A DNA stretch of 64,000 nucleotides from Azadirachta indica (Eukaryota > Streptophyta > Magnoliopsida > Sapindales > Meliaceae), in the NCBI GenBank assembly GCA_022749755.1, contig CM040440.1, positions 18,153,269 through 18,217,268 on the forward strand. Reading direction: 5' to 3'. Each line of letters opens with the position of its first letter. The stretch's first letter is position 1. The notes beneath the pieces are model-generated. The model was given only the letters and a program-made list of their open reading frames with translations. It had not been told where the DNA came from and did no database searches. The position numbers were made by a program, and so were the translations under genes. Of this stretch, positions 36,190 to 49,810 are shown in pieces.

Positions 36190-37449
36190 ATGGGTCTGGG
36201 ACTACGAGTAAGCCTGAGACACGTTGAGTTGGAAAATTTTTGGGTTCGAGTCGGGTTTTAAAAAACTCGAACCAAACCCGATTTTAATTATGAAAGCATG
36301 AGCCTGGATTTTAACTATAAGGGTTGAGTTAAAGTCCAGCCCGGCTAGGCCCGAGCTATGAATCTGGGTTTTTAAAGCCCACCTACATATGCAAATATTG
36401 TTAGACTTGATTTTGTTAATTTTTTAATTTTTTAATTTAAATTTTATAGAAATTTCAATTTTTGTCTTGCAAATATTAGCTCAATGAAATAAAACAACTA
36501 AAATCTTATAAGAATTTTTTTTTTCTTACTAGTATTAACCTAAATAAAAAATAAGATTAGTGAATTCTTAAAAATATTATTTGCAATTCTTTAAAAATAT
36601 AAATATAATAATTAATAATATATATGAATTTGTTTTTAAACCCATTTTAAATCATAACCCACAATTAATTATATCACTAATTAGCACTTAATACTAAGTT
36701 TCAATATAAGATTAAGCAACAACATTTTGCTTCCCACATTGTTCAAAATAAAGTAATAATAAACTAAGAAACAAATTATTACTGCAACTTTGTAACTAAT
36801 GCTTTTATAAAAAAAAATTTCCAACTAAGCAAAATATAAATGAAGACTCGTATTTCTTTTTTGGTATAACTTTTCTAGAAACCCACACAAACTAATTATC
36901 AATGCTTCATAAATTTTTTAATAATGAAAAAAAATTAAATAGTAGCACAATCATATTAACAAAATACCTCATATTTTGGTGTTTTTTGTTAATTGTTAAA
37001 AGTACTAGTAACAAAAGATGTCATCTACAAATGAAAAGTACTAAATAATAAAACAGCTCGAAGATGGTAGGGTTCCTTCATCATTACCTATTATTTCCAC
37101 TTCGGTAAATATCTTATGTTCTAAAACTTCACCTAAAAAAAAAATTAATACAAAATTAAATATAAGTGTTAATAAAAATATTCAAAAAATTATTGAAATA
37201 ATTTTCTACCTTGAATAGGAGCCCATATCCAATTCTAAGTACACATCAAAGCTTTTAATGTGTTCGGATGAAGTCTGCTACAATGTGGACTCAAACATCT
37301 ATCTCCAGTACTAAAAGCAAACTCAGAGGCAACAATAGATATCAGACAGCTAAAATATCTTTAGTTATTTCAGATAAAATAGAATACTTAACTTTGTGTA
37401 CCTAAGAAATCTAAACATATTAATATTAAAATCATAAATAAAATAATAA

Positions 37450-39323
37450 TGTTAATATATATATAAATCTAAGTAAAATAAAATAAAATAATAATACCAA
37501 ATAGTAGTAAGTACCTTTCGCCAATTCAGAATATCAAAATCTAAAGTTCTCGTAACAAGATTTTCCTTCAAGTAACTATCTAACTCAAACTTGAATTTTG
37601 TAGGATGACTATGTTGGGTTATGTATGCATCAAATTCATCCAATCCCAATAACTTTCCACTAATTGTGAAGAAGTACCCCTAATTGATGAGTCAAACATT
37701 CTTTGTTTTGTTGCAGTCTTCAACTCATAATGTTTCACTAAATCATTACAAAGACTGCACACCTTTTGTAAATGTTTTGAAGCATTATCTCAATAAGTCT
37801 TCGAAAAAAAAAATCAACCAACATCATTTTATACTTAGGGTCAAGAACAACTGCTACAACCAATAGCCCATGAATATCACTCAAATATTTTTCAAACTTA
37901 GTGATCATATGACTAGCGATGTTTCGTATTATAAGGTGTAAAGAATTACGCAATTTATTGATTGACAACCTCATCTTACAAATCAATGGGAAAAAGAGAT
38001 TAGCTATTAAGTATTTAGTACCTGAAAATATTTCTGTCAATTTGTAAAATGACTTCAAATGTACTACCATCATTGATGCCAACTCCCATTCAACCTCATC
38101 AGGTAAATTTTTATACTGTGCCTTACGCTGCTTCAATCGAGTAAAAACATCTTTATACATCACTGCTACTTCAAGCATGGAATATGTGGAATTCCATACA
38201 TTTATTTAACGTACAGCTTCAGCAAAAGTTTCTATCCTCTTCAGTGTAGCAGTCCAATAACTCACACTCTCCTTAATTTTTCTAATTCCTTGTTCAATTA
38301 CTTGCATTCTATCTTTCACAATCAAGTTTAATATATGTGCAATATACCTTATATGAAACAATTTCTCATCTAAAATCAAACTATTAGCTGGAAACTTCAA
38401 TAACTATGTCTCAACCATACCATTATTGGTAGAACAATTGTCCAAAGTAATTGTAGGCAACTTTTTATCCAGATTCCAATCAACTAAACATCTCACTAAC
38501 TCATTGCAAAGTGATTGAGCATTATGTGAGGACGGCAAGTAAATGAAGCTAAAAAATAAAAAATAAACAAAATTAGTATTTTATTAAATAATACAATATA
38601 AAGAAATTAAGTTATAAGTTTAAAAATATTACCTTAAAATTTGACTATGTAATTTTCATGAGTTGTTAATAAAGTGCGTTGTAACAACCATATATTCCTT
38701 TTTCCGATTGCTCGAAGTTCACATATCAATGGTTATTGCCACTCTACTTTCAACGTTTTCTAGCAAGCTCATTGTCTTATTTTTCTCAACTTTAAACAAC
38801 TTAAAATTTTCACTTTTTAAAATATTTCTACTCATAGAATAAACTAAAAGGTTAACATACTTCATCACTTCTCGAAAGCCCACGTAATCTACAAAGCAAA
38901 GAGGTAACTCATGCATTATAATCATTTTGATAATTTTTTTCCGAACAACACTTTTATCAAACATTTTATGTTTATCAACACATCTTCTACTTCTTTCTTT
39001 TGATGCTTTTGAGCATATGATTCCATATATCTTTTCAAATAAGTAGTCTCGAAATTATGCGGTGCTTTCAGCTCTCTACCACAATACTTACATCTCCCCA
39101 CTTGATTTCCATCAACAATTATCTTAATAAAGTGTTCCTAAACTTTTGATCTTGTATTTTTTGTTTATGTATCATCCTTTTGTTTTCTTTTTAAACCACG
39201 TGTAACATCCATAAAATGAATTTCAGCTTCTTGATCATTAATCGTGCTTGTATCATCATCACCATCACCATCACCATCATCGGATAAATTTGGTAAAATG
39301 ATATCTTGGTGAATACTTGACAT
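37450..39323 (-). pseudogene. hAT transposase with BED zinc finger, degenerate
   Basis: Reading from the ATG at 39323: an acidic N terminus, then a BED-type finger near 39110-39080 (GRCKYCGRE, followed by a His-containing stretch). Next come KMIIMHELPLCFVDYVGFR (about 38925), FHIRYIAHILNLIVKD (38360), a long helical region with VVAVVLDPKYKMMLVDF (37860) and the C-terminal block KENLVTRTLDFDILNWRK (37560), which belongs to the dimerisation region. These are the conserved blocks of plant RICESLEEPER/Tam3-like hAT transposases. In-frame stops and frame changes break it into at least five pieces, for example near 39155, 38400 and 38200. An AT-rich intron-like gap with GT and AG ends lies at about 38549-38632. 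It cannot encode an active enzyme. Confidence 0.88.
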
Positions 39324-40711
39324 TATTTACTTACATTAAATGATGTGATTAATATTTATTCGATAGGCAAAAAAGAATTAAGGGGCATACACAATGTAAA
39401 ATCTATATTACAGTATAATAATTACACTGCCTAAAGTCTAATGGGCAGAAAAGAATTAATTTACATCTCAGAATTTATCATTCTAGGATACCATTGTCAT
39501 GTCATGATGTGAGAAAAGTTTGAAAATACAGAAAAGAAAAGACCATGAATATGTGTGGATATCAACAATTTTGTTCACTCTAATAGGATGACCCATTCCA
39601 TTCTAACAATTAATTCCCATTATCGCAACCTGCTTCTACAATATAATATGTCAGATTTAAAAAGTGATGTGACATTCTGTTACTAATAAAGTATTAATTC
39701 CATCCAAGTAACTATGTTATAAAAGCAATCCAATCTATTAATCCAATCACCTAGCCAATCCTTTTCCATGTTAAATAATTATATATATTTAATCATTATA
39801 GCAATCCCAACTAAAACAAATGAAATTATAATGAGCACACACATCTGAAATAGAAAAATCAAACATCATGTGATAGTTCAAAAACAAAAAGATTGAAATG
39901 TGCTTGATGAAAGTTCAAATAAAACATTGCCATTATAGTGAAAGAAAATAAACTATTATTATTAATTAGAATATTAAAAGGAAAAAAACATACACACTAA
40001 CTAAACCAAGGCCAACAGAAAAATTACGCTTATATATATGATGTTGCAAGAAGTAGAAACACAGATGCTTCTTTAAAAGAAAAGGAAAGGAAAGAAATAG
40101 AAACAAACTAAAATTAAAGTGATAAAAAAACCCATTTACATTCTTCAAGAACCGTTACAGATGGCCTTGAATTGTTTATTGAATGATAAAAGTTGACAAA
40201 TATGCTGAATTACAAAAGAAAATTAGCAAAGGCAACCAATCGACAAAGAAAAGTAGCAGGCTGAAATTGAACACTAACAAATAGAAACACAAACTCAACC
40301 ATAAGAAAAATGTTTGTAATCCATAATGGCAAATTGATAAATCATTGACATAAACATAAAAGGAAGCAAAGTTTGGCATGCACTAGAGATTGAGAAAAAC
40401 TTCAGGTCAAACTTCTTGTGACAATATGAACGCACAAAAAGAAGTTAAGGGGGCCAGAATTTAAGTCCGAGACTGGAGGTGGCTACTACTTTCAAATTCC
40501 ACTGAAGATTAATTAAAGCGTATCCCTCTCAATGGGTATTTGAAGCTGCACATCAGCTGCATTACTTCACAGAAGCAGAAAACAACAACAGACAAAGAAC
40601 AATAAGGCCACAGAAAATAGAAAGTGTAGACAATAAGCAGCAGCAGCAGCAACAACAGAACCAGGGCCGCAGAAATAAAATCCAATAGCAGCAAGCAAAC
40701 AACTCCTCGAT

Positions 40712-41006
40712 ATTTATAAAGATTTGAACAAAATAAGCTTACCGGCAAAAATACTTGCAGCAATAAGCAAAGCACAAGATAACCAGCAACTTTTAAAAGC
40801 ACCAATCATTAATAAAACTAGAAGAAATCTAACAGCAAGCATGATAGAAGCTCAAACAGGTTAGCAAAAGATAAAGCAGCAACAACAACACAAAGGCAGC
40901 CTCTGTATTGCGGCAACAGTAGATTGCAAACTCAACAGATAAAATTCAGCAACTGAAAGTATTTCTATTACTCAATAGGAAAAACAAAAAACCATCCTAT
41001 CAACAA

Positions 41007-41040
<34 letters not shown>

Positions 41041-41311
41041 AATTTAGAAAATTAATCAACATGGGATTCTTCAAAACAAAAAACTAAACAAAACCAGCCT
41101 ATCAAATAAAGAGAAACATAAAATCAGAAAATAAGCAATTTCAGCCACATTGAAGCAAAGTTATAGCACTAAACTAGCAATAGTTTGCACCAACAGCAAT
41201 AAGATAAGCTAGCAACCTGCCGAACATAGCATACCAAACAGTAGACCAGCAACAAGGCTGGCAACGGTACCAAATGATGGAATTTATAAAGATTTGAACA
41301 AAATAAGCTTA
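40712..41311 (+). repeat. 29-bp direct repeat, 570 bp apart
   Basis: ATTTATAAAGATTTGAACAA plus nine further bases occurs at 40712 and 41282. Both copies are followed within a dozen bases by ACCGGC. It lies in the untranslated part of the hAT relic and may reflect an older duplication. Confidence 0.8.
41006..41040. repeat. Compound (AT)n(GT)n microsatellite
   Basis: About 10 AT units followed by 8 GT units. Confidence 0.95.
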
Positions 41312-41600
41312 TCAAGGGTGACCGGCAGTGACGGAAGGCACTTGTTCTTGTGATCAACAGTGACCGCATGCAGGGACTACAGTGATTAACCGATTGACGA
41401 CGAGAAGATTAGGTGAAATAGGGTTTTAGATTTTAGGAAATTAATTTTGAAACCAATTTCCGGGTTGACCCGTACTTTAAATAGAAGTCCGGATTCGAAT
41501 CCGGCCCAAAATAGCTTAATTTTAAAGAAAATTAAAAATAGCTTGAGTTCGGCCCGGAATTTATTTAGGGTTTTTAATAATAAAGTTTCTCCAACTTTTT

Positions 41601-44600
41601 TAAAAGTTAAAATTATCTTAAATATTATTAATTTATTTTAAAAATTTTATATTATTTCTTTAAAATAACACATTAAAAAATTTATTTATTAATTTAATTA
41701 TTAAAATTTTTTCAAAAGTTATTTGTAAAAATTCAATAAGTAATAAATTTTTATTAAAAATTTTACCAAACAAACCCTCTTATAGTCTACCAAGATATTG
41801 ATTTCCATTAAGCTGAGCTAGGATTCAGGTTTTACGATCCAACCCAAAGCCACATGTCGCATTTATACTTATAATTATTCTGCTTAAGGGGCCTCACCGA
41901 GCCCATTGCCATTTTTTCCTGCTGTGAAACATAAAAAGAAGAAAGGAAGCCCGATTTGAATATTTGCGACATAAAAAGGCGTAATTGTATTTGTAGTAGT
42001 ACATAACCTCAAAATTTTCAAAATTAACTCATGATTTCTAGATGCAATTCTTGCTGCTGACGCCGTACACTATATATCTACCCACACAGTACGTAGAGTT
42101 AATAACAGCATAGCATTTTCTTCAATCTTGTGTAGTCAACAAGTGTACAGAATAAACGCAAAGCTTGTGGCCAATAATACAATAGCTTAACTAGTAAGAT
42201 TGGAAAAAGGACAGCTAAAACTGACAAGTCTTCTTTTATCGTTGTTATTAGATTATTGATGACAGGTCGTTATCACTTTTTATTTTACGCGGGTCTTTAC
42301 TAACCAATGAACACCATGTAGTCTTATTATTGGGCTGAATTTAATATAAAACCCATGATTGGCTTGAAATGTGAAATATATTGTTAAAAATTTGAATCTG
42401 TTGCTTTGAACATTCCACAAATATATTTATATTGCTTTACTAGTCTTCTTCTGAATATTGAAATCGTATGATTGTCTTTCCGAAGCTTTCTTGTGCACTA
42501 AGGACTCGAGTTGACGCTTCTAACAATAGCTTTCCAAGTCTTCTGTGCTATTTTATTGCGACATCCACAGACCTGCACCTTGCGGTTGCATTAAGTTATT
42601 TGCTTAATTAGTATGATAATTCAAAATCGTATATCTTTATTGGACTAATTACTTTTTTAACTTAATAAACATACTCAACTTTTTTTTACATAATAAATTA
42701 ATTATCCCAATGGTTAGTTGTTTAAAAGATTAATTATCTCATTTAAGTATATCACCAATTTCTTCGTAAATGTTACTTTGTCTGGGATACATCATACATG
42801 TATGTATGTGGTTAGTCAGTCTCAGAGGTGGAAGACTGACTGAGTCAATGTTGTCTGGTCTTTGTGCGGAAATAAAAAGGTCTGTTACAGACCACTGACC
42901 ATCCAACGGCTATAAAAGTATGAAACTGTTGTAGCAGGTTTCGGTCTGAGTTTTGAGTTTGGAAATGAGGCTCTTTAGTTGAGAAGTCAATCTAAAACGA
43001 CTGTTACGTGCTAACGGCTAGCCCTAATAACGTCTATAATCTGACGCCAGCCACCAACCGATAATGATATATATATATATATATGTATATACGCTGCTTC
43101 TGGCCTAATATCATTTATTAATCCAGTTTCTACAGGTTGACCAAGTTAAATTATACAAATATATATATATATATACGTTGCACCAAAAATCACGTTTCTT
43201 AACAGGATACGTTAGTTTCTCAATTATTATAATTTTTTTTTAAATATAGAAAATAATTAGCCGATAAATGGGAAGAGAGATAATAATGTGATGTAAACCT
43301 AAAATGTGTAACATGATTAGAGTGGGACGGTAATCAAATAAGCCGGCGTGCCGACCACGGGGTGAGCCGTGTTGCTTAGGTCTTTTTGACACGTTCTAAG
43401 CTTCCACGTTATACATGAATTGAGTCTGTATTACACAGCTGTGAGTGTGAGGTGTAGGTTTATAAGAACATGATTTGTTGGGTGATGTAACTGGCAACTA
43501 TTTTACAAAGCCATTATCCGAGCTTTTGATAGACATTAATGCGAGGAAAGTGTTGGCTATTCAAGTAGCCAACTAATATATATATATATATATATATATA
43601 TACCATTAATGTCAAATCCCGCTAAGACGAGGCAAGTCAGTAATCTAATGACACACTTTTATGATGTGAGGAACCGCCGGTTGTAAATTGAATGAGCTAA
43701 TGCTCAATCGGAGTCAGTGTAACACTACTGCATCTGCTTGGATGTCTCTACGGCGACTCATTCCTATCAATAACTGTATATCTCTTCTCACATAAAACCG
43801 TTGTATAAATGATCCGCGTATCTTATATTTCAAGGGACCAGCATACAATTAATAATCACAATTATGTTACCTCCTTGAATAATATTTTTTCTTGTAAATA
43901 TTAAACTAGCATGGGGCATTTTATTTTTTATTCCCCCGACCGGCTTTTTGATTACGCGATAATAAAAATTGGGCCCCAAATCTGAAACCCTATCACGCAA
44001 TAATAGTGTATCATAATCAAACGGAGGTAGACAACGGGCTAGGCTTACCGCTTACAGGCAACGTTGCCGATCGGTCAACGAGAGGAGGAACTTGATCCAC
44101 AAAAATATCAAAAAGTGGAGGACAGCCTGGAGGGATTTTAGAAAGAAGAGTAGAGGGCGTACGGAGTGCTTCAGCAATCCTTGCGTGCTCTCGTCGAGGA
44201 ACACGCTTCACCAAGTATAAAAATAATCATGCATATATACAGCTGCAGTGCAGCAGCTACACCGTACACCTGCACTGCCTGAATCGGATTAGACATCACT
44301 TTGTTCTGGATCGATTGACGTGGCACCTAATTATTGATTTTGACCGAACAGCTGGTCTGCACTAGAGCTCTTTGCACAGAGCCAGCGTCTGATGTTTTCT
44401 GATGGACTTCAGTGCATTTTCCATCTTTAGGTAGACCTTTTTTTTTTTTTTTTTTTTTTTTTTTTCTTTTTTTACCGTCTGGATCTTCGTGCAAATTTAG
44501 ATTGCAATGCATTTGCATGCATGTTTAATGTACGCTAAATGACAAACAATATGCAGTTTAGTGCCCATAGATTCGGCGGGACCCGGCTCACAAGGACAAA

Positions 44601-46180
44601 CTCGTCAATTAACAAGTTATTTGGGCTCACGCCTGTCACCTAAAAATTATTTATTTGTAATTTGTTACCTAAGACTTGTGTATATCTAATCTAACGGGGA
44701 TATATATATATATATATATATATAAAATCGAACCCTTTTAGTATTATTTAATATTGTTCCGAAGAACAAACAATGAACGAATCTGCGAGAACATGGAGTG
44801 TTGTACCAATAATACTGGTCACGGTTCTAAAGGGCAAATGTTATGTACGTCACATGGGATCTAGCTCCTTCTGAGTTAATTAGCTTGATGACATTTCACA
44901 GTTTTTTTTTTTTTGGTGAAAAAATAAAAATATAAAAGGGTATAAAGCAGAATTAGTTTTTTAGGAATAAAATAAAATTAGTTGATATTGCATTATTCTT
45001 TTATAGTAAGTAGTAAATAGCTTAAAACATATGCCAAGGGAAGGGAGTTTACACTTTATGTAATCAATAATATTTTTTTCCTTACATGGAAGGAATTATG
45101 AACACTATTCTATTTTGTTGTTTGATTTCTTTATAGTGCGTAGACATTACCTCGAAATCACTACTAAATCCAGTGACTTAAAAATAATGATTTTTACGTT
45201 TTGTAATTAAGATTATGATTTAGGCAATTTGAGGTTGATATCGAATATTTTCTGATTCAGAGCATACCCAATTGATATTTACGAATATTTATTTCCTTTG
45301 TCCATGTATATAATACAGAGAATAAAGTAGATAGCTATTATCCCAAATAGTTTACTTTAAAACGATTATGGTAGAAGATCAAAGTTCATAATTATATTTA
45401 TTTATCAACTTTAATGAAATAGTCAAGTCCGCGGAGGATTACTGTTCCCTTGGAAGTAGTCTAATTTTTCTTTAACCTCATAGAATATAGATTATGTCGT
45501 AATTAACCTTCGTTAGATCAAATGAAAAAAACTAGCCAAAAGCGAAGGAAACAACACCAAAAAGGACATTAATTGTTTTAATTTTTGTTTGGAGGTTGGA
45601 GCAATTCATCTTTTGCCTTGAAAGCAAAACCAGTTCACAAGAAGTCTACTCATGATCACTTCTTTTAGGTATATAACATAATTGCGGATGATCCAAAACC
45701 CAGAGCTCATCCTCATGTTAAGTTGACATGACGGTGATCCATTATCCACTTTTTTGAAGATAGAACTGAACCAATCTGGGTGGGCTCGGCTCAGATTCTG
45801 GATCAAGCAAAGCTTGGATCCAGTTACTAAACGGTAAAACATCCAATAAATAGAGAACAGGAGAGTGACGTGTATAACTATCCAAAACCAAGTGTACAAA
45901 ATGTACGTGCTGTGGCGGGGACGCAATCGTCATTGCGGTACAAGACAAGGACAGCTGGTCCTTTTCTTCTACAAACCTATTTACAATCGTATAATTCTTG
46001 CTGTATATTACCACACAGGCATATACTACAACGCTAGCTATCCTTTTTTCCCATATATTTTTTTTAATAAATATTTTTATTTCTTAAATATATATATATT
46101 TTATATTTCCTAACTAAACTTAAATTATCCCGCTGCTTAATTTTATCTCTAAAATTTAATTTCATGTTTGGCCGTAGATT
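41601..46180. other. Spacer with several microsatellites
   Basis: No recognised gene on either strand. TA runs lie at 43064-43088, 43577-43602 and 44701-44726. A poly-T tract of nearly 40 bases (one C) lies at 44438-44473. The minus-strand open frames near 44017-44214 and 45606-46014 show no known motif and no codon-like pattern. Confidence 0.5.
44438..44473. repeat. Poly-T tract
   Basis: Nearly pure T run. On the minus strand it is a poly-A tail-like stretch, but no retroposon or pseudogene body is recognisable next to it. Confidence 0.9.
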
Positions 46181-46674
46181 TCTATGGTGGAAAACGCAAA
46201 GCTAGGAAAAAAGAGAAAAGAAAGGGGCACATTCTCTCTCTTATCTCTCTCTAGTATCCACTCGTGTCTTTGTTCTGCTGCTATCACCTTCTACTTCTAC
46301 GACGAAGAATTTATTAGCCAGAGAGAGAGAGTGTGTGCAAGAAGAGGAGAGAGGGAGAAAGGAGAGTTATAGAGTGGACGCTTATATGGCGGCGTACGGT
46401 AGCGCCGGGCCCTGATTTTGCCGCCTGGTTTGGTTTTATGGATTCTTCTACTTTCTCTCTCCTCCAAGGTCGCTTCGTTCTCACGGCAATTATACTTTGA
46501 TACCCAGTAAAAGATCGATTCTTGAACTTTTCATTCATCGCTCCTTTATTAGTATTCATAACTCTGGCGGACCTAAAGGGAACTCAAGCGTTTCTACAAT
46601 TTTCTTCGATTATTGCAGATCGCTTCGATTTTAAACCAAAGAAAAAGAAGAGGAGAGGGATTTACCGTGTAAAG
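46181..46674 (+). promoter_or_regulatory. Promoter and 5' UTR region of the GATL gene
   Basis: CT-rich (TTCTCTCTCTTATCTCTCTC near 46230) and GA-rich (GAGAGAGAGAGTG at 46321) tracts, typical of plant core promoters and leaders. The frame upstream of the chosen start is open back to 46522 but has no conservation I recognise. Confidence 0.45.
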
Positions 46675-47778
46675 ATGTTGTGGATTATGAGATTATCAGG
46701 ATTTTTCTCTGCCGCAATGGTGATGATCGTTCTCTCTCCTTCTCTTCAATCGTTTCCTCCCGCCGAAGCCATTAGATCCTCACACCTCGATAGCTACCTC
46801 CGGTTACCGTCTCAGGTATCACCCATTGATCCTCTCAATCGGTTTTTGTTTCGAAAAGCTTCTGTATTTCGCAATGCAGATGAATGTGGCTCCAGTGCCT
46901 ACAAAATCACCGGCGGAGCCAGCGTTTGCGATCCCTCTCTGGTTCACGTCGCGATTACTCTCGATGTTGAGTACCTTCGTGGCTCAATCGCCGCCGTCCA
47001 CTCCATTTTGCAACACTCCATGTGTGCAGAGAATATTTTCTTCCATTTTTTGGTATCGGACACCAATTTGGAAACCCTAGTGAGATCCACTTTTCCACAA
47101 TTAAAGTTTAAGGTGTATTATTTCGATCCAGAGATTGTACGGAATCTGATATCCACTTCCGTCAGGCAAGCGCTTGAACAGCCGTTAAATTACGCCAGAA
47201 ATTATTTAGCTGATCTGCTGGAGCCGTGTGTCCGTAGAGTGATTTACTTGGACTCGGATTTAGTGGTGGTTGATGATATTGCCAAACTGTGGACTACAAG
47301 TTTGGGTTCTAGAACAATCGGTGCGCCAGAATACTGCCACGCAAACTTCACCAAGTATTTTACGGCGACGTTTTGGAGTGATAAGCGATTTTCTGCTACT
47401 TTTAACGGAAGGAAGCCGTGTTACTTCAATACTGGTGTTATGGTCATAGATCTGGTTAAGTGGAGACGGGTCGGGTACACGAAGCGTATCGAGAGGTGGA
47501 TGGAGATCCAGAAGAGTGATCGGATCTATGAGTTAGGTTCATTGCCGCCGTTCCTTTTGGTTTTTGCTGGACGCGTGGCGCCAATCGAACACAGATGGAA
47601 CCAGCATGGGCTGGGTGGGGATAACGTGCGTGGCAGCTGTCGTAACCTACACCCAGGTCCGGTTAGCTTACTACATTGGTCCGGTAGCGGGAAGCCGTGG
47701 CTCAGGCTCGACTCCAGGCGACCTTGCCCGCTAGACGCACTATGGGCGCCATACGATTTGTACGGACACTCTCGTTGA
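46675..47778 (+). CDS. GATL7: Galacturonosyltransferase-like protein (GT8, GATL7-like), 367 aa
   Basis: Golgi type II glycosyltransferase of family GT8, in the GATL branch involved in pectin and xylan synthesis. Intronless, as is usual for GATLs. The start at 46675 ([20 protein letters not shown]) gives the normal N-terminal hydrophobic signal or anchor; an ATG at 46522 in the same frame would add 51 unusual residues. Conserved blocks: [53 protein letters not shown] with the metal-binding DxD at 193-195, [28 protein letters not shown], and C-terminal [11 protein letters not shown] with His334. Length and order are complete. GATL7 is chosen from the MLWI start and overall resemblance from memory; GATL4 is the alternative. 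Confidence 0.93.
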   Translation: MLWIMRLSGFFSAAMVMIVLSPSLQSFPPAEAIRSSHLDSYLRLPSQVSPIDPLNRFLFRKASVFRNADECGSSAYKITGGASVCDPSLVHVAITLDVEYLRGSIAAVHSILQHSMCAENIFFHFLVSDTNLETLVRSTFPQLKFKVYYFDPEIVRNLISTSVRQALEQPLNYARNYLADLLEPCVRRVIYLDSDLVVVDDIAKLWTTSLGSRTIGAPEYCHANFTKYFTATFWSDKRFSATFNGRKPCYFNTGVMVIDLVKWRRVGYTKRIERWMEIQKSDRIYELGSLPPFLLVFAGRVAPIEHRWNQHGLGGDNVRGSCRNLHPGPVSLLHWSGSGKPWLRLDSRRPCPLDALWAPYDLYGHSR

Positions 47779-49796
47779 ATCATCATCTTGTGGTGGTGCA
47801 CGCCGGTAAATTCCATTGGAGGACCCTTTTTTCTTTTTTTCTTTTTTATTTATAAATTTCTCATTTTTAATTTTTTTCCTCTTTATTTATTTGTGTCTTC
47901 TCTATTTTCTCTTTACTTTTTTGAGTAGTCATTTAATTTTTTAAAACTTTTGTTATAAACTAATTTCTCGGGCCATTTGTATTCTATTCTATTATTCCTG
48001 TCTCTGAAAATAAAAAGGGAAAAAAGTGATCTTCAATTTGTTATTGTATATTTATACGTGTTGTAGAGTTTTAAGGAGTGTGTTACAGACTTACAGCTGC
48101 GATTAGAGTCAAAGAAAAGTGCTACCATACTTTCAAGAACACTAAGCAAAAGCTATCCTCTCTCTTGAGGACGCATTACACGTGGGTATAGTGTCATTAA
48201 AGTGGAGGCTTTGAAATGAACAATTTGCTATTTTTGAAAACCATTTGATTAACAAATAGCAACTAGCAAACGTAAATTAATATTAGCCTGATGGTTGGTG
48301 TCGGTCTAGCTGTTTGTTTCTTGGGAATTTCCTCTCTTTGTTTTTAATTGTAAGTGCCACCTCTCTTTTCTGTTTTTCCTGAAATACCCTTCGCTGACTT
48401 GGTGCAGAGAAGGCAATGACATCCATTTTCCTTTCCTGTGGTACACAGCATTTTGGTAGGGCACTTTCAAAAGGATTAGCTTCCTTTTCTCTTTGCTTTT
48501 TGCACTCCATTTTCCTGTGACTCGTAAGAAACATTAACGCATAGCATGATAAGGGAAAAAAATGAGTAAACAATGAACAAGAAGTAAATTGAGGGATTTT
48601 TATGAGGCAAAGCTGGAGGGGAGGCATGTGCGGCTAAGTGTTTGTTGGTCCACCATTTTCAATGGTGGCCAAAAGGAACCGGCTAAGAGTAGTTTCGGTT
48701 TCTTAAAATTTGGGCGGGGGTGCCGGCAGGAGAGGTAATTGGGCATTGGAAGAATCCAAAGAGGTGATGATGGTAGCCAAGGCGAAGAGCATTTTTTGAT
48801 TAGTATACTTGGGTGGCAGCGGCCGGAGACTTGTGAACTACCAGCCACTCTGTCGCTTGCGCTCTTAGGTGGCAATTCCTTATTATTTTTGTGTTTTTCT
48901 TTTTTTGCATTTCTTCATTCTTTATTTAGTAGATAAAAGTGATATTATATTAATATATTACTAAAATACAACCATTGCGTAAGGAAAGTTAAGAAGCTGA
49001 ACAAGCACATTTAATAGTGGGATGAATTGAGGGACCCATATCTTATTGTTGCGTAGGAAGTGTTTCAAAGAAGAGAATGGGGACCGATTCCTTTCGCCCT
49101 GGCATCACACGTGGCCAGTTGCTTGGAGTCCTGTAGAATCAACGGGTTACATGTGGTATTTCTGCAGTACATGATGAGGATGAGGATGAGGATGAGGATG
49201 AAATTGCATTGTATTATACTCTCTTTGTATGAGTGTATGATATTCCAAGACTAGGGAGAATTAATTTATGTGATTGATTTTAGCATAAAAGAGAGAATGT
49301 TGGGTTTTTGTTATTATATAATGTTGGCCGCTGCTTTGCATATATGGGATTTTTTATTTCTTCTTTGGGGATAGATTAGTTTAAATAGAGATTAAGACAT
49401 AGCAACAGACCCTGGACCTACCTAATTCAGGTGGTGAAATCATGAAAGATGAATCTGAGTTTGACAGGCTTTTTGTCGCAATTATTCTAATCATATGCTA
49501 ATGTAAATTTGTTTGTTTTAATCATTTGGTATGGTTAGATGATTCTAGAAGTGGGGAGGTAGGCGGGCAAGAGAGCTGGTGATTGACCCAACTCAACTGA
49601 CCCATCCAGTTGGTGCCACCGACTGCCTAAAATCTCGCTACAGATTTATAAATGAAAGCGGGATTGAGATTTTGATCCCCAGGGGGGATGAAGTTTCCAG
49701 ACGCACCAAATAGATGGGATACAAGAGTCGAGAAGAGTCAAGAAGCAAGAAGGAAGGACTTTACTTTCTGGGTTTTTTTTTTTCTTTTTTTGTGTT

Positions 49797-49810
49797 GGGG
49801 GGGGGGGGGT
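49797..49810. repeat. Poly-G run
   Basis: Fourteen consecutive G, a length rare in plant DNA and prone to sequencing error. Confidence 0.9.

Larger units (their letters stand above)
36190..41600 (-). mobile_element. Probable hAT-superfamily transposon relic (boundaries approximate)
   Basis: A degenerate hAT transposase (37450-39323) sits between two stretches of unusual GC-rich motifs: 36230-36360 (GGTTCGAGTCGGG, CCCGGCTAGGCCCG) and 41455-41565 (CCGGGTTGACCCG, TCCGGATTCGAATCCGG, TCGGCCCGG). Subterminal clusters of such motifs are usual in plant hAT elements. I could not pair exact terminal repeats or an 8-bp target duplication, so the ends are estimates. The segment 39330-41400 would be the element's 5' part; it is AT- and A-rich with CAG/CAA runs and a 29-bp direct repeat (40712 and 41282). 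Confidence 0.5.

Noticed and set aside
44327..44518. Basic minus-strand open frame with a poly-Lys run
   Set aside because: The Lys run is the poly-T microsatellite at 44438-44473 read in reverse.
46522..46674. N-terminal extension of the GATL frame by 51 residues
   Set aside because: The extension is not conserved in the family, and the internal Met at 46675 gives the standard MLWI start with its hydrophobic segment.
48283..48875. Overlapping minus-strand open frames between GATL and COBRA-like genes
   Set aside because: No known domains; the region is ordinary spacer with T-rich runs. I see no coding bias strong enough to support a gene.
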